Assembly (NCBI GenBank): GCA_015655195.1
Contig: JAATFM010000219.1
Coordinates: forward strand, 1 to 45,061
Length of the DNA: 45,061 nucleotides
Origin: Terriglobales bacterium
GTDB taxonomy: Bacteria > Acidobacteriota > Terriglobia > Terriglobales > Acidobacteriaceae
Reading direction: 5' to 3'
In this document: in pieces, positions 35,207 through 43,597 of the stretch
Layout: every line of letters starts with the position of its first letter
Numbering within the stretch: position 1 is the first letter of the stretch
Made by a program: the position numbers and the translations under genes
Notes under the pieces: generated by a model
Database searches by the model: none
What the model saw: the letters and a program-made list of their open reading frames with translations, nothing else
What the model was told of the DNA's origin: nothing

Positions 35207-36514
35207 GTGGGGAGCATCGTCTGGGGATTGTTGGGACCGGATACGACGGGTGGAGCGCGCCGAACGCGCACGCTGGGACTAGGCACGACTGTCAGAGCAA
35301 TAAATGATCGTGCCGTGCCCGGAATGGGCGGAGTGTGGTTCGGAAAGCAATTGCTGTTGGCGGTCCTTGGAGTGGCGATTGGAGAACGCCTTCGAGAAAG
35401 GGGCAACCGCGCACAGAACATTGAGGTCGCCGATGCAGTGGAGGCACTGGCATGTTGGCTGGGCCTAAAGTCCAACGGGTGGAAAATGGACCTCCGGCTG
35501 CGCGGGCATCAGAAGCTTCACGGTAGGACCGACCTTTCCTACGCCACAGTGAAGAAGAAGAGCTTTTATGTTACGCAGCCCATGCGGCAGACGACTCTGC
35601 AGCCGCTTCGTGCGCTGGGCCTTGTTGAGGCTAGTGGGGAGCGGTTCAATGCGTTTAAGTGCACAGAGACGGGGCGCGAGTTCATCGAAGTTGCATGTTC
35701 CGATTTCCGGCCCCGGAGACTCAGCGTACTGGCTTACCTGGAAAAGTGGGCCAGCGGTGAACGGGATGATGTGCAGGGTTCCGGTGACTTAAGCACAGCG
35801 CTGTCGCCAATTGAACCGTTGTCTAAGGGAGCACGTGACTTCTTACATGGGCGAATTGTTGCCGGCGATGGTGCCGATGTAGGCAGGCGACGCAGCGTGC
35901 TCAAGTGGCTGAATGCACTGCGAGACAATTCCGAGCAGCAGGTGAAATGGGACCAACGCGCGGAAGCAGTAGACGAAATACACTGGAAGGACCTCGAAGC
36001 TGGGGCACTCTTCTTTGCCACGAGGGATGCGGCCATCCTATTGCTCGACCAAGTTGAGTCCAGCATGGGAAAGCTGGCGGATCGCCGATTCCCGCTCGAT
36101 GGCACGTGGCCGGGAAGCGTCAGGGATTGTGCGGCGAAGCTGCGAGTAAAGGCACAGATATTTCTCAACCAAAGAAGCGCGTCGTTTCCTGTGGAGGCGA
36201 GGACGTTCTGCCTCGAATGCATGGTCGAAGAAAATTCGCGGCTTTTGGAGAACCTTCTGCGGCGCGAAAGCAATGTCTTGCGCTTGGAGGGCAGAACTGC
36301 GATTCCGGGCGTTGCCTTTACGGGAGCCGAAGTAGAAGAATCAGCGACTCCGCGCAGCACCGAGGAAGACGAAACACTGGGCCAGCCAAAGGGCCAATTT
36401 CTTCCAGAGGGCATTTCGCATCGCGTGATGAACATGTACCGGTTGAATCTTGACCTGCGCGATGAACTTGGGGAGTGGCTCGGATCGCCGGAAGAGACTG
36501 AGGGGCAGGCGTGA
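35207..36514 (+). CDS. Unknown winged-helix-like protein of the WYL-PLD-helicase operon (435 aa)
   Basis: GTG 35207 has AGGAG 6-7 bases upstream (the ATG at 35205 is in another frame). The middle (residues about 115-150) reads YVTQPMRQTTLQPLRALGLV, then ERFNAFKCTETGREFIE, a winged-helix pattern like those in restriction and defence helpers. The rest is helical with two cysteines (TFCLECMVEEN) and a polar tail. No family is recognised. Its stop overlaps the ATG of the phospholipase-D-like gene (TGATG). Being always translated with it suggests a specific partner or DNA-sensing subunit. Confidence 0.75.
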   Translation: MGSIVWGLLGPDTTGGARRTRTLGLGTTVRAINDRAVPGMGGVWFGKQLLLAVLGVAIGERLRERGNRAQNIEVADAVEALACWLGLKSNGWKMDLRLRGHQKLHGRTDLSYATVKKKSFYVTQPMRQTTLQPLRALGLVEASGERFNAFKCTETGREFIEVACSDFRPRRLSVLAYLEKWASGERDDVQGSGDLSTALSPIEPLSKGARDFLHGRIVAGDGADVGRRRSVLKWLNALRDNSEQQVKWDQRAEAVDEIHWKDLEAGALFFATRDAAILLLDQVESSMGKLADRRFPLDGTWPGSVRDCAAKLRVKAQIFLNQRSASFPVEARTFCLECMVEENSRLLENLLRRESNVLRLEGRTAIPGVAFTGAEVEESATPRSTEEDETLGQPKGQFLPEGISHRVMNMYRLNLDLRDELGEWLGSPEETEGQA

Positions 36515-38505
36515 TGAGGAAGCGCAAGGACGACTTCCGGCCGCCATCACTGGCGCAGCATTTTGATCCACCTGAGGGCTTCAAGGGATGCTTCGCCTGG
36601 CTCTGCGGCTATTCCGCTGACGAGAGTTTTCTCGACGATGCGGCTACACGGTTTATGGGCCGCACAAGAGACCAACGCGCCAATGAAGGCAGCCTGGGCA
36701 TGGCTCTAATGCTGGACCCCAGACACCGCGAACTATCCCTGACGGGGATACCGGGAGTGAAGCATCTCGCTCTCAAAGGAGTAAAGGCACCGTTCCGGCT
36801 ATTGCACGCTAAGGTGGCAATCCTAGGATTTCAGCATTCCTCCGAAGAATTGCAATGGCATTTGCGATTGATCGTTTCAACCGGCAACTGGTCGCGCCAG
36901 ACGCTCGAAGAGAGTTTGGACCTTGTCTTCCGGGTGGACCTGAACGACAGAGAGTTGAAAGCGCGGGGCAAGGAGGTGGCCCAAGCATGTGCGGACTTGC
37001 GGGCCGCATGGGATTTATTACATTGGTTGCGCGGACATTTCGACACGCGGCTGCTGGACATTCCTGCCCAACAAACTCCGGGGATTCAGTCTGCGCAGTC
37101 TAGGCTAGAGGACTGGATAAGGGAAGCAACGGGATACGGCCAGCGGACTGCTCCGCGGTTCTTTGATAACCGTAATCAGTCTCTTTTGGGCCAGTTGCCG
37201 GCATTGCTGGAACGGCACAAGCAATCGGCATCGCGGAATTATCTTGCGATGGGATCAGGCTTCTATGAAGGTTCGGAGAGTGAGCAACAGGTCCCGGGTG
37301 TGCTGAGTAAGATCGTATCCACTTTCCAGGCGAAACAACTGCTCACGCAGAAGCCCGAAGTGGATGTCTTCGTAAATCCGCTTGCGTGTCAGGCTGTGGC
37401 GGGTGCCTGGAAAGTCATTCACGATGCCGGCTGGAAGGTGCGTACGGCCGGCCAGCCGGAATACTTTGCGAAGCCGCGAGCGCTCCACGCAAAATTCCTC
37501 TTTAGCGCGAATCATCAGCGCAATTCGAGCTATTGCAACAACGCGTGGCTCTACATGGGCTCGGGCAATCTCACTGCGCCGGGCTTTACAAACAAGATGT
37601 CGGTTGCGGGCGGCAACCTGGAAGCAGGCGTGGTGCATTTTCCAGAATCGCTGAGTTGGAAGGAGGAACACGGAGTTCCATCTGACAAGGCTGTGACCAA
37701 TCTCCTGCCGTTGCAATGGAAAACGGATGTGGAGGACGAAGGGATGCAGCTTGTCGAGGGAGGTGAGCGCCCGGAGTCGGAGGGAATATACTGCGCAGCA
37801 CCCGTGGCTTACTTCCGGTGGAGAGCGGAAGAAGAAATGGGATGGCTTCTGCCAAATGAGCATCCAGGGTGCGAGTTTGAGCTGCTAGATGGAGAGGGAA
37901 AAGCTTGTTCCCGCACCGAGGAGAATGGATTTGTGTGGTTGTCCGCAAGGCCACGCGAGGTGAAATTGCGATGGCGCGTAGAAGATTTGCTGCAGCAAGC
38001 CATGGTACCCGTTGTGGATGAGTTCGGACGGATCGCGGCGACAGTGCTGCCACGCATGGAGATTGAAGAGGCGTGGATTCAGCTTGCAAACTTTCCTGCC
38101 CCTACGGAGGAAGAGGAACTGGAGCCGGACGCGTATCAATCGGATCCCATGACAGGACCAGATCAGAAGAAAGGCAATCATCGTCCTGGTATCTACCCGG
38201 TTCGCCAGTTGATGCAGTTGGTCGAAAACATTGCGGCTAGGCAAACTACGATTGCCCGGCTGGATTGGGCAATGTGGTGTACAAGGCTCGAACAATGCCT
38301 TACTCAAGCCAAAGAGAGCGCGGGCGTTGCGGAGTTCCTGAAGCTGGGCATCAATCCTCTGAGCCCGCTTTGGCATAGACCCTTCCGTCCGGAGTTTGCG
38401 GAGGACGGAAACTCGCCCGAAGGGACACACTACGAGAAGGTTTTGGCACGAGTGGAGAAAGCATGGAATGTATCGGAATTGGCTCCGTTGGGAGATGAGG
38501 CATGA
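36514..38505 (+). CDS. Tdp1-like phospholipase-D-fold protein
   Basis: A 663-aa protein with two PLD half-sites in the tyrosyl-DNA-phosphodiesterase style. The first is FRLLHAKVAILGF (residues about 92-104) followed by RLIVSTGNWSRQTLEESLD. The second is ALHAKFLFSAN near residue 327 followed by WLYMGSGNLTAPGFT. Both H-x-K and both following asparagines are present, so a covalent histidine intermediate is possible. The C-terminal 250 residues are beta-rich (FELLDGEGKACS, VVDEFGRIAATVLPR), possibly an added binding domain. Known Tdp1-like enzymes cleave phosphodiester links to protein or at DNA ends. ATG 36514 is preferred over GTG 36511. It overlaps the helicase gene by 4 bases. Confidence 0.8.
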   Translation: MRKRKDDFRPPSLAQHFDPPEGFKGCFAWLCGYSADESFLDDAATRFMGRTRDQRANEGSLGMALMLDPRHRELSLTGIPGVKHLALKGVKAPFRLLHAKVAILGFQHSSEELQWHLRLIVSTGNWSRQTLEESLDLVFRVDLNDRELKARGKEVAQACADLRAAWDLLHWLRGHFDTRLLDIPAQQTPGIQSAQSRLEDWIREATGYGQRTAPRFFDNRNQSLLGQLPALLERHKQSASRNYLAMGSGFYEGSESEQQVPGVLSKIVSTFQAKQLLTQKPEVDVFVNPLACQAVAGAWKVIHDAGWKVRTAGQPEYFAKPRALHAKFLFSANHQRNSSYCNNAWLYMGSGNLTAPGFTNKMSVAGGNLEAGVVHFPESLSWKEEHGVPSDKAVTNLLPLQWKTDVEDEGMQLVEGGERPESEGIYCAAPVAYFRWRAEEEMGWLLPNEHPGCEFELLDGEGKACSRTEENGFVWLSARPREVKLRWRVEDLLQQAMVPVVDEFGRIAATVLPRMEIEEAWIQLANFPAPTEEEELEPDAYQSDPMTGPDQKKGNHRPGIYPVRQLMQLVENIAARQTTIARLDWAMWCTRLEQCLTQAKESAGVAEFLKLGINPLSPLWHRPFRPEFAEDGNSPEGTHYEKVLARVEKAWNVSELAPLGDEA

Positions 38506-41210
38506 AGCTGAAATTTCAGGGCTGGGATTCGGTAGTGAAAGACCTACTGGGTTATGCGCAGGCGTTGGAGCAGCAGTCACTGGAACATGGTGAAGAGGCG
38601 GTACATCTGAACCGCGGGCAACGCGCTAGTCTCCGTGCTATTGCTAAACGCATTCCAAAGAATGGCATAGTGCTTGCGGATGAAGTGGGAATGGGTAAGA
38701 CACGTATTGCAGTGGCACTGGCTCGCGCGGTTGTGAACAAAGGAGGCCGAGTAGCGATTCTTATACCGCCGGGCCTAGGTTACCAGTGGCATAGAGAGCT
38801 GAAAGATGGACAAATCCCGGACGCGCCGCCTATCCTGCGCAGCTTGCAGGCCTACCTGAAGGCGTGGGAGGGTGATAGTCCCAAACCTTGGTTTAAAGAA
38901 TCGGTTGTCATGATCTCCCACGCATTTGTGAATTGGAGACTCAGTGAGGCATCGGATGCGTGGCGATGGGCATTGATGCCGGAGCTATACGCTCAGTGGA
39001 GGTCGAAAGTAAATGGAAGGCTGCCCAACGGCTATTATGAAAAGCTGGCCTCACTGAACCGCGGGATGTGCGACAGGGCGGCAAGAGACATCTGCCAAGC
39101 AATTCCGGAGAAGGATTCGCATCCAGTTTGCAGGTATCTCAACGAGTTGCTGGATGAGATTCATTGGCCTGGTCCTGTGAACGACACAGCGGAATATCGA
39201 AGCGGAGGGGAGCTTCGCCCGTGGCTCGAACGAAGCGTCGGCCTTGGACTCGGTGTCTTCGATCTGGTGATAGTTGACGAAGCCCATAAAAGCCGAGACT
39301 ATAAGAGCGTTTTGTCGAGGCTCATTGATGGAGTTGTGGTTGCGTCGGATTCAGCTCGCAGGCTTGCCTTAACCGCTACCCCAGTTGAGTTGAACGTAAG
39401 CCAGTGGGAAAACACACTCGGCCGTCTTGGGCTCAGTTCGGACGAACTGCGAAAGGTAAAGAGAGCTGCGGAAGAATACGCGAACGCTTTGAAGAGGGTG
39501 CGCGGAGGTGTGTGGAGAATCAGCGCAGAGGCGCGGGAAGAATTCAAAGCTGCCGCAAAACTATTTCAAGAAACACTGTCTCCCTATCTTCTCCGGCGCG
39601 ACAAGCGGGAAGACCCTGACATTCAAACCTTCAATAGGTACTCTCACCTGCAGCAGATCAATGCTTATCGTAAGGAATCAGAGGTATCTATAAACACGAC
39701 AGACCTGACGATGCCATGGAAGAGGGCCATTTGCGCGGCCGAGTCCTTGTCGATTGCGATCAGGAGCGCGGAGGATCCTGCGGCCAAGCGACTAAGGTTG
39801 ACACTCGCCAATGGGCATGGAATCTCGGTAATTCTCGACCAGGTTAAGCGCGAAGAAGCGGATCGCCAGCAAGAGATGTTCGACGAAAGCATTGCCGAAC
39901 AGACGAACCTAGCCGAAGTGCCTGACAGCGACATCAAGCGCCGTGAGCGTGTTGCGTGGTGGATGAAGAGTATCCAAAGCGCCTATCAGCAGGATGAGAA
40001 TTCTCTATATGATCATCCGGCCATTCTGCAGGCAGTGAAAGCAATTGAAGAACAAACGCAGAGCGGAGAAAAGGTACTAGTGTTTGGCAGATTTACACGT
40101 CCATTGCGCGCATTAGTGGATTTGTTGAATGCCCGCGAGATGCTACGCCGTATTGAGAGCGGGGCCCCGTGGCCGCAACGCAAGGTTCATGAGGACGGGA
40201 GTGATAGCGAGTTGCAGACAGTTCTTGCCGCTCATCGCCAGTTGAAAAGTTCGGTGTCTCTCGACGAATTAAATGTACGGCTGCAAAGGCAATACGATGG
40301 CCGGAACAGGGAAAGAGAGAAGTTTCGAGATGAATTGATTCGCAAAATTGAGCAGGATTGGGAGCAGAATCCGCCGGCCATACGCTGGCATTCAATCTTC
40401 CAGGAATTTAAGCGCTCCGTGGATTCGGAGAGGGATGGCGCAAAAGAAGAACAGACACCGCTGATGCTGATTGCAAGAGCAATGATGGAACTGCGGGAAG
40501 GATCATCAGACGATGATTCCGATTACGCGGGGACATTTGTTCGTTTATTGGAAGCTGTTTACGACAATGACGATATAGATGAAGCCGATCAGGAGCTGAA
40601 TGAGGACGAGGCGGCGCAAACCCGGGAAATGATTGTGCAGAGGCTAAGGGAGGAGTACTCCCGCACACAGGGAGGATTTGCGCGCCTTATGTATGGTGGC
40701 ACAAGTACACAGTCGCGACGGATGATCCAGCTTGCATTCAATCGTGCGGGGAGTTTTCCGTATGTGCTGGTGGCGCAGTCAATGGTTGGTCGAGAAGGTC
40801 TCAATCTGCACAAGGCGTGCCGAATTGTCGTCCTGTTGCACCCCGAGTGGAATCCAGGAGTTGTCGAGCAGCAGATTGGCAGAGTCGATCGCGTTGATAG
40901 CCATTGGTGTAAGAAGCTGCGCGATGCAATTCAGAGCCAGAAATCCCCTCATGAACTTCCGCGCATCGAAGTGCGTCCAGTCATCTTTCGCGGAACTTAC
41001 GATGAGTACAACTGGAGCGTTCTGAACGAGCGGTGGGATAACTTGCGTTCCCAACTTCACGGTATTGTTATTCCGCAGAATCGGGAGGACATTAGCTCGG
41101 ATGATTTGCCTTATTTCGATGAGGTTACTATGGCAGCGCCCGATTTTACCCCAACCATATGCGACCGATCGGCGGAAACTGTACCCGGCCGAGATATACC
41201 AGCGCTTTGA
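38502..41210 (+). CDS. RapA/SNF2-type superfamily 2 helicase
   Basis: A 902-aa Swi2/Snf2-like translocase. Motifs: Q-like LNRGQRASLRAI, Walker A LADEVGMGKTRIAVAL (residues about 60-75), DEAH box LVIVDEAHKSRDYKS near 260, motif III LALTATPVEL, and the second RecA domain with KVLVFGRFTRPL, ending in AQSMVGREGLNLHKACRIV and EWNPGVVEQQIGRVDRVDS (motifs V and VI) near 770-800. Long inserts between the two halves (residues 340-620) are acidic and coiled-coil-like. It is translationally coupled (ATGA) to the PLD gene. It probably moves along DNA and feeds or positions the nuclease partner. Confidence 0.88.
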   Translation: MKLKFQGWDSVVKDLLGYAQALEQQSLEHGEEAVHLNRGQRASLRAIAKRIPKNGIVLADEVGMGKTRIAVALARAVVNKGGRVAILIPPGLGYQWHRELKDGQIPDAPPILRSLQAYLKAWEGDSPKPWFKESVVMISHAFVNWRLSEASDAWRWALMPELYAQWRSKVNGRLPNGYYEKLASLNRGMCDRAARDICQAIPEKDSHPVCRYLNELLDEIHWPGPVNDTAEYRSGGELRPWLERSVGLGLGVFDLVIVDEAHKSRDYKSVLSRLIDGVVVASDSARRLALTATPVELNVSQWENTLGRLGLSSDELRKVKRAAEEYANALKRVRGGVWRISAEAREEFKAAAKLFQETLSPYLLRRDKREDPDIQTFNRYSHLQQINAYRKESEVSINTTDLTMPWKRAICAAESLSIAIRSAEDPAAKRLRLTLANGHGISVILDQVKREEADRQQEMFDESIAEQTNLAEVPDSDIKRRERVAWWMKSIQSAYQQDENSLYDHPAILQAVKAIEEQTQSGEKVLVFGRFTRPLRALVDLLNAREMLRRIESGAPWPQRKVHEDGSDSELQTVLAAHRQLKSSVSLDELNVRLQRQYDGRNREREKFRDELIRKIEQDWEQNPPAIRWHSIFQEFKRSVDSERDGAKEEQTPLMLIARAMMELREGSSDDDSDYAGTFVRLLEAVYDNDDIDEADQELNEDEAAQTREMIVQRLREEYSRTQGGFARLMYGGTSTQSRRMIQLAFNRAGSFPYVLVAQSMVGREGLNLHKACRIVVLLHPEWNPGVVEQQIGRVDRVDSHWCKKLRDAIQSQKSPHELPRIEVRPVIFRGTYDEYNWSVLNERWDNLRSQLHGIVIPQNREDISSDDLPYFDEVTMAAPDFTPTICDRSAETVPGRDIPAL

Positions 41211-41228
41211 TATTCCCTGTTTTCGGGT

Positions 41229-41537
41229 TTACGCCGCTTGTTCGCCTACTTGCACCCATTCGTGCAATACACGCCGACTGAAGCGCCACTCAGTACCCAC
41301 GCGCTTGTGGGGAACGCCCCAGGCTTTAGCTTTAACCCGCAATGCTTCAGGACTTACTTTCAGTATCGCGGCTGCTTCTTTCAGGCCGACAATATCTTCG
41401 TCGGCCTGCAAGCGTGCTAATTCGGCAAGCTCGGCAACGCTCAGCGACTGGATGCGCCGCGCAAGCTGCTCGAATACATCGAGTTGGCGATACCCGCTCA
41501 CATATATTATTGGAACGGAAAAATGCTGAGCAGCCAA
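41229..41537 (-). CDS. Excisionase-like MerR/HTH_17 DNA-binding protein
   Basis: A protein of about 102 aa. The C-terminal half carries the excisionase-type winged helix: IVGLKEAAAILKVSPEALRV followed by KAKAWGVPHKRVGTEWRF. The N-terminal part is a helix with SVAELAELARLQAD. The start is uncertain: TTG 41537, or GTG 41501, neither with a good ribosome site. It is the last island gene before the right attachment site, and would lie divergent beside the integrase when the element is circular. A damaged second copy lies after the integrase (2646-2748). It likely directs excision or controls the integrase. Confidence 0.75.
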   Translation of the reverse strand: MAAQHFSVPIIYVSGYRQLDVFEQLARRIQSLSVAELAELARLQADEDIVGLKEAAAILKVSPEALRVKAKAWGVPHKRVGTEWRFSRRVLHEWVQVGEQAA

Positions 41538-41793
41538 GACATACTAGACAAGAATTTTCATATAGGACTGATATTTCTCTGCACCTGGCCCGTTAGAAGT
41601 GACCCGGCACAGGTTCCACTAGCTCAGATTGATGCGTGTGGGCCATACCCTAGGAACTACGCTAGCTGTTCAGGCTTGGAGGATAAATAGGGCATCAATC
41701 AAGGCATCACTAGCTGTAGGTTTGCATTGGTTTGCGTAGATTTGCATGGGTTTCGATTGGTTTAAGTTGTTGATAATTAAATAGATAGTCACA
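41538..41793. other. Right-end non-coding region of the island
   Basis: No gene. It holds the phased repeats at 41719-41768 and the run up to the right attachment site, and probably includes the control region of the excisionase-like gene. Confidence 0.6.
41719..41768 (+). repeat. Five phased 10-bp repeats beside the right attachment site
   Basis: Units GGTTTGCATT, GGTTTGCGTA, GATTTGCATG, GGTTTCGATT and GGTTTAAGTT follow each other without gaps. The period equals about one helix turn, so all sites face the same side. They end 25 bases before the 37-bp core. This looks like integrase arm sites or excisionase binding sites. Confidence 0.75.
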
Positions 41794-41830
41794 TTGGGAA
41801 GCTGACGTTCTGCCACTGAACTACTCCCGC
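41794..41830. repeat. Right attachment site (37-bp direct repeat)
   Basis: An exact copy of 1291-1327, the 5' half of the tRNA-Gly including the anticodon loop. No 3' half follows, so it makes no tRNA. Host sequence begins at 41831 and, on the minus strand, should contain the original tRNA promoter. Confidence 0.93.
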
Positions 41831-41968
41831 CCTTATTTTTCAACAACCTGTAGGTTGACGAACCGCTTACTATCCAATCTGCTATCCACATTGCTTATCG
41901 CGGTACGAACTTCTGCCGATGTCTGAAGCATTGGAAAAGCCTCGGTGGATAGGAAGTGGATAGTAAAC

Positions 41969-42118
41969 ATGGCAATCAAGGGCAACCTCAAAAAGTATCT
42001 CAAGATTGACGGCCGTTGGCAATTCATACTGGGGCTCAAAGGCGAGATAGATACAAGGAAGAGAAGAATGCCGGAGAAGCTGCGTGTGGAGATGGCCGGT
42101 TGGCGGTCGAGCCAATAG
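41969..42118 (+). pseudogene. Possible integrase N-terminal relic in the host flank
   Basis: Forty-nine codons, MAIKGNLKKYLKIDGRWQFI and on to a stop, resemble the first residues of phage-type integrases that begin with a KYxKxDGRWxF stretch. No catalytic domain follows. It is outside the present attachment site and points away from the tRNA copy, as if an earlier element had used the same target. The match is short, so confidence is low. Confidence 0.35.
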
Positions 42119-42316
42119 TTGAACTCACCAACGGTAGGATTCTTTTCGTGGATTTTGGGGTGTTGATAGCGCGCCGTCGGTCGGTCGCACGCTGCATTGC
42201 CATTGTTTAACGTTCGTGGATCGCCATGGTCGTCATATTCAGCCAAGCATTTTTCGGCCTGAAGAGTTGTGCGGCAGTCGGCGGCCATGAGGCAGGTATG
42301 AATGCCGGCATTGCTC
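42119..42316. other. Host intergenic DNA next to the island
   Basis: No supported gene, RNA or strong repeat is visible between the integrase-like relic and the end of the MFS gene. Confidence 0.5.
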
Positions 42317-43594
42317 TCATGGATTTTCATCCACCTCAGCCAGATCCCATCCTTGCGTCTCCGGCAGCAGCAGCACGCTGCATACCATCAGCAGATAGGC
42401 GGTAAGGGAAAAGATGGCGATTGCTTTCCCGAGCGGCATGTGCGCACTGAAGTAGCCGACGAGAGCGGGGAATAAGGCGCCGACACCGCGCCCCAGATTA
42501 TAGGCAAATCCCTGCCCCGATCCGCGCAGCGAGGTGGGAAACAGCTCGGTAAAAAAGCTTCCCATCGGGCTGAAAGATCCCGACGGAAAGAACCCGAGCG
42601 GGAAACCCAGCACCAGCGTTGCCGAATCGCTCAACGGCACAATTGTGTAGACGAAAATTGTGGCGAAGGAGCCGGCGGCAAAGAGAACCAGAGACCACTT
42701 CCGGCCGATCCAGTCGGTCAGGTGCGCGCTGGTCAGGTAACCGGCAAACGATCCCGCGATCACGACCATCAGGTAGCCGCCGGTCGTGATTACGGAAAGG
42801 CCGCGCGCATTCAGATAGAGCGGCAGAAAGGTGTTCACCGCGTAATAGCCGCCTTGCGCCCCCAGCGCTACGAGGGAAGCGAGCAGCGTTGTACGTAGCA
42901 TTGCCGGGGAAAATATCCGCAGAAAGTGCGTGGAGGATCTCTGCGAACGCGATTTTCTGCTGCTCTCAAAAACTTCCGGCTCATCGATATGTCGGCGTAC
43001 CCATACGGCCAGCACCGACGGCAACAGCCCGATCCAGAACATGGCGCGCCAGGCGAGGCCCATTGGCAGAAACTTGAAGAAGATGGTGTAACACAGCGCG
43101 GCAATGCCCCAGCCAATGGCCCAGCCGCTTTGCGTAGTGCCTACGGCCCGTCCGCGGTACTGCGCGCGAATCCTTTCACCGATCAGCACCGATCCCACGG
43201 CCCATTCGCCGCCAAAACCCAATCCCTGTAATCCGCGCACGACAAACAACTGCCCAAAGTTATTTGTAAATCCGCTGAGAAACGTAAAAACGGCAAACCA
43301 CACAATCGTCCACTGCAGTACGCGCACGCGTCCCCACCGGTCAGCCCCCAGCCCGGCCAGCCAGCCACCAGCCGCGGAGAGCAGCAGGGCGGAAGTTCCC
43401 AGCACCCCTGCTTGCCCTCTGCTGATATGCCATAACACCACCAGCGCCGGTAGCACAAAGCTGTAGACCATCACATCCATGCCATCCAGCATCCACCCGG
43501 CGAATGTGGCAACGAGTGTCGTCCGCTCTTTTGCATCCAGATGTGTGAGCCAGTTGCCGCGCTGCGGGCTCGTTGCTTCTGTCTCCACCCGCAT
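42317..43594 (-). CDS. MFS transporter (AAHS/SHS sugar-acid type)
   Basis: A 425-aa major facilitator with about 12 membrane segments. The loop 2-3 signature is LAGLGADRWGRVRVLQ, the helix 4-5 region has LQGLGFGGEWAVGSVLIGE, and the second-half repeat has TDWIGRKWSLVLF. The GGEWAVG motif is typical of the aromatic-acid/proton and sialate/lactate symporter groups. It follows a hydantoinase B-type gene by 3 bases, so it may import the substrate of that enzyme. It is host sequence outside the island. Confidence 0.88.
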   Translation of the reverse strand: MRVETEATSPQRGNWLTHLDAKERTTLVATFAGWMLDGMDVMVYSFVLPALVVLWHISRGQAGVLGTSALLLSAAGGWLAGLGADRWGRVRVLQWTIVWFAVFTFLSGFTNNFGQLFVVRGLQGLGFGGEWAVGSVLIGERIRAQYRGRAVGTTQSGWAIGWGIAALCYTIFFKFLPMGLAWRAMFWIGLLPSVLAVWVRRHIDEPEVFESSRKSRSQRSSTHFLRIFSPAMLRTTLLASLVALGAQGGYYAVNTFLPLYLNARGLSVITTGGYLMVVIAGSFAGYLTSAHLTDWIGRKWSLVLFAAGSFATIFVYTIVPLSDSATLVLGFPLGFFPSGSFSPMGSFFTELFPTSLRGSGQGFAYNLGRGVGALFPALVGYFSAHMPLGKAIAIFSLTAYLLMVCSVLLLPETQGWDLAEVDENP

Positions 43595-43597
43595 CCG

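Noticed and set aside
36511-41210. PLD plus helicase pair as a DISARM or Dpd system
   Set aside because: No DUF1998 (DrmB) protein and no DpdA-type transglycosylase are present, and the PLD protein is of Tdp1 style with two half-sites.
41719-41768. CRISPR array or replication iterons
   Set aside because: Units are 10 bp without spacers and no replication initiator or Cas gene is present; the place next to the attachment core fits recombination sites better.
1328-41793. Island as a prophage or conjugative element
   Set aside because: No capsid, terminase, portal, relaxase or type IV secretion genes are seen; the only phage-like pieces are the integrase and a tail-fibre-like secreted protein.
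41833-42330. Minus-strand frame of 165 aa in the right flank
   Set aside because: Low-complexity, no family pattern, no ribosome site, and it overlaps the integrase-like relic on the other strand.
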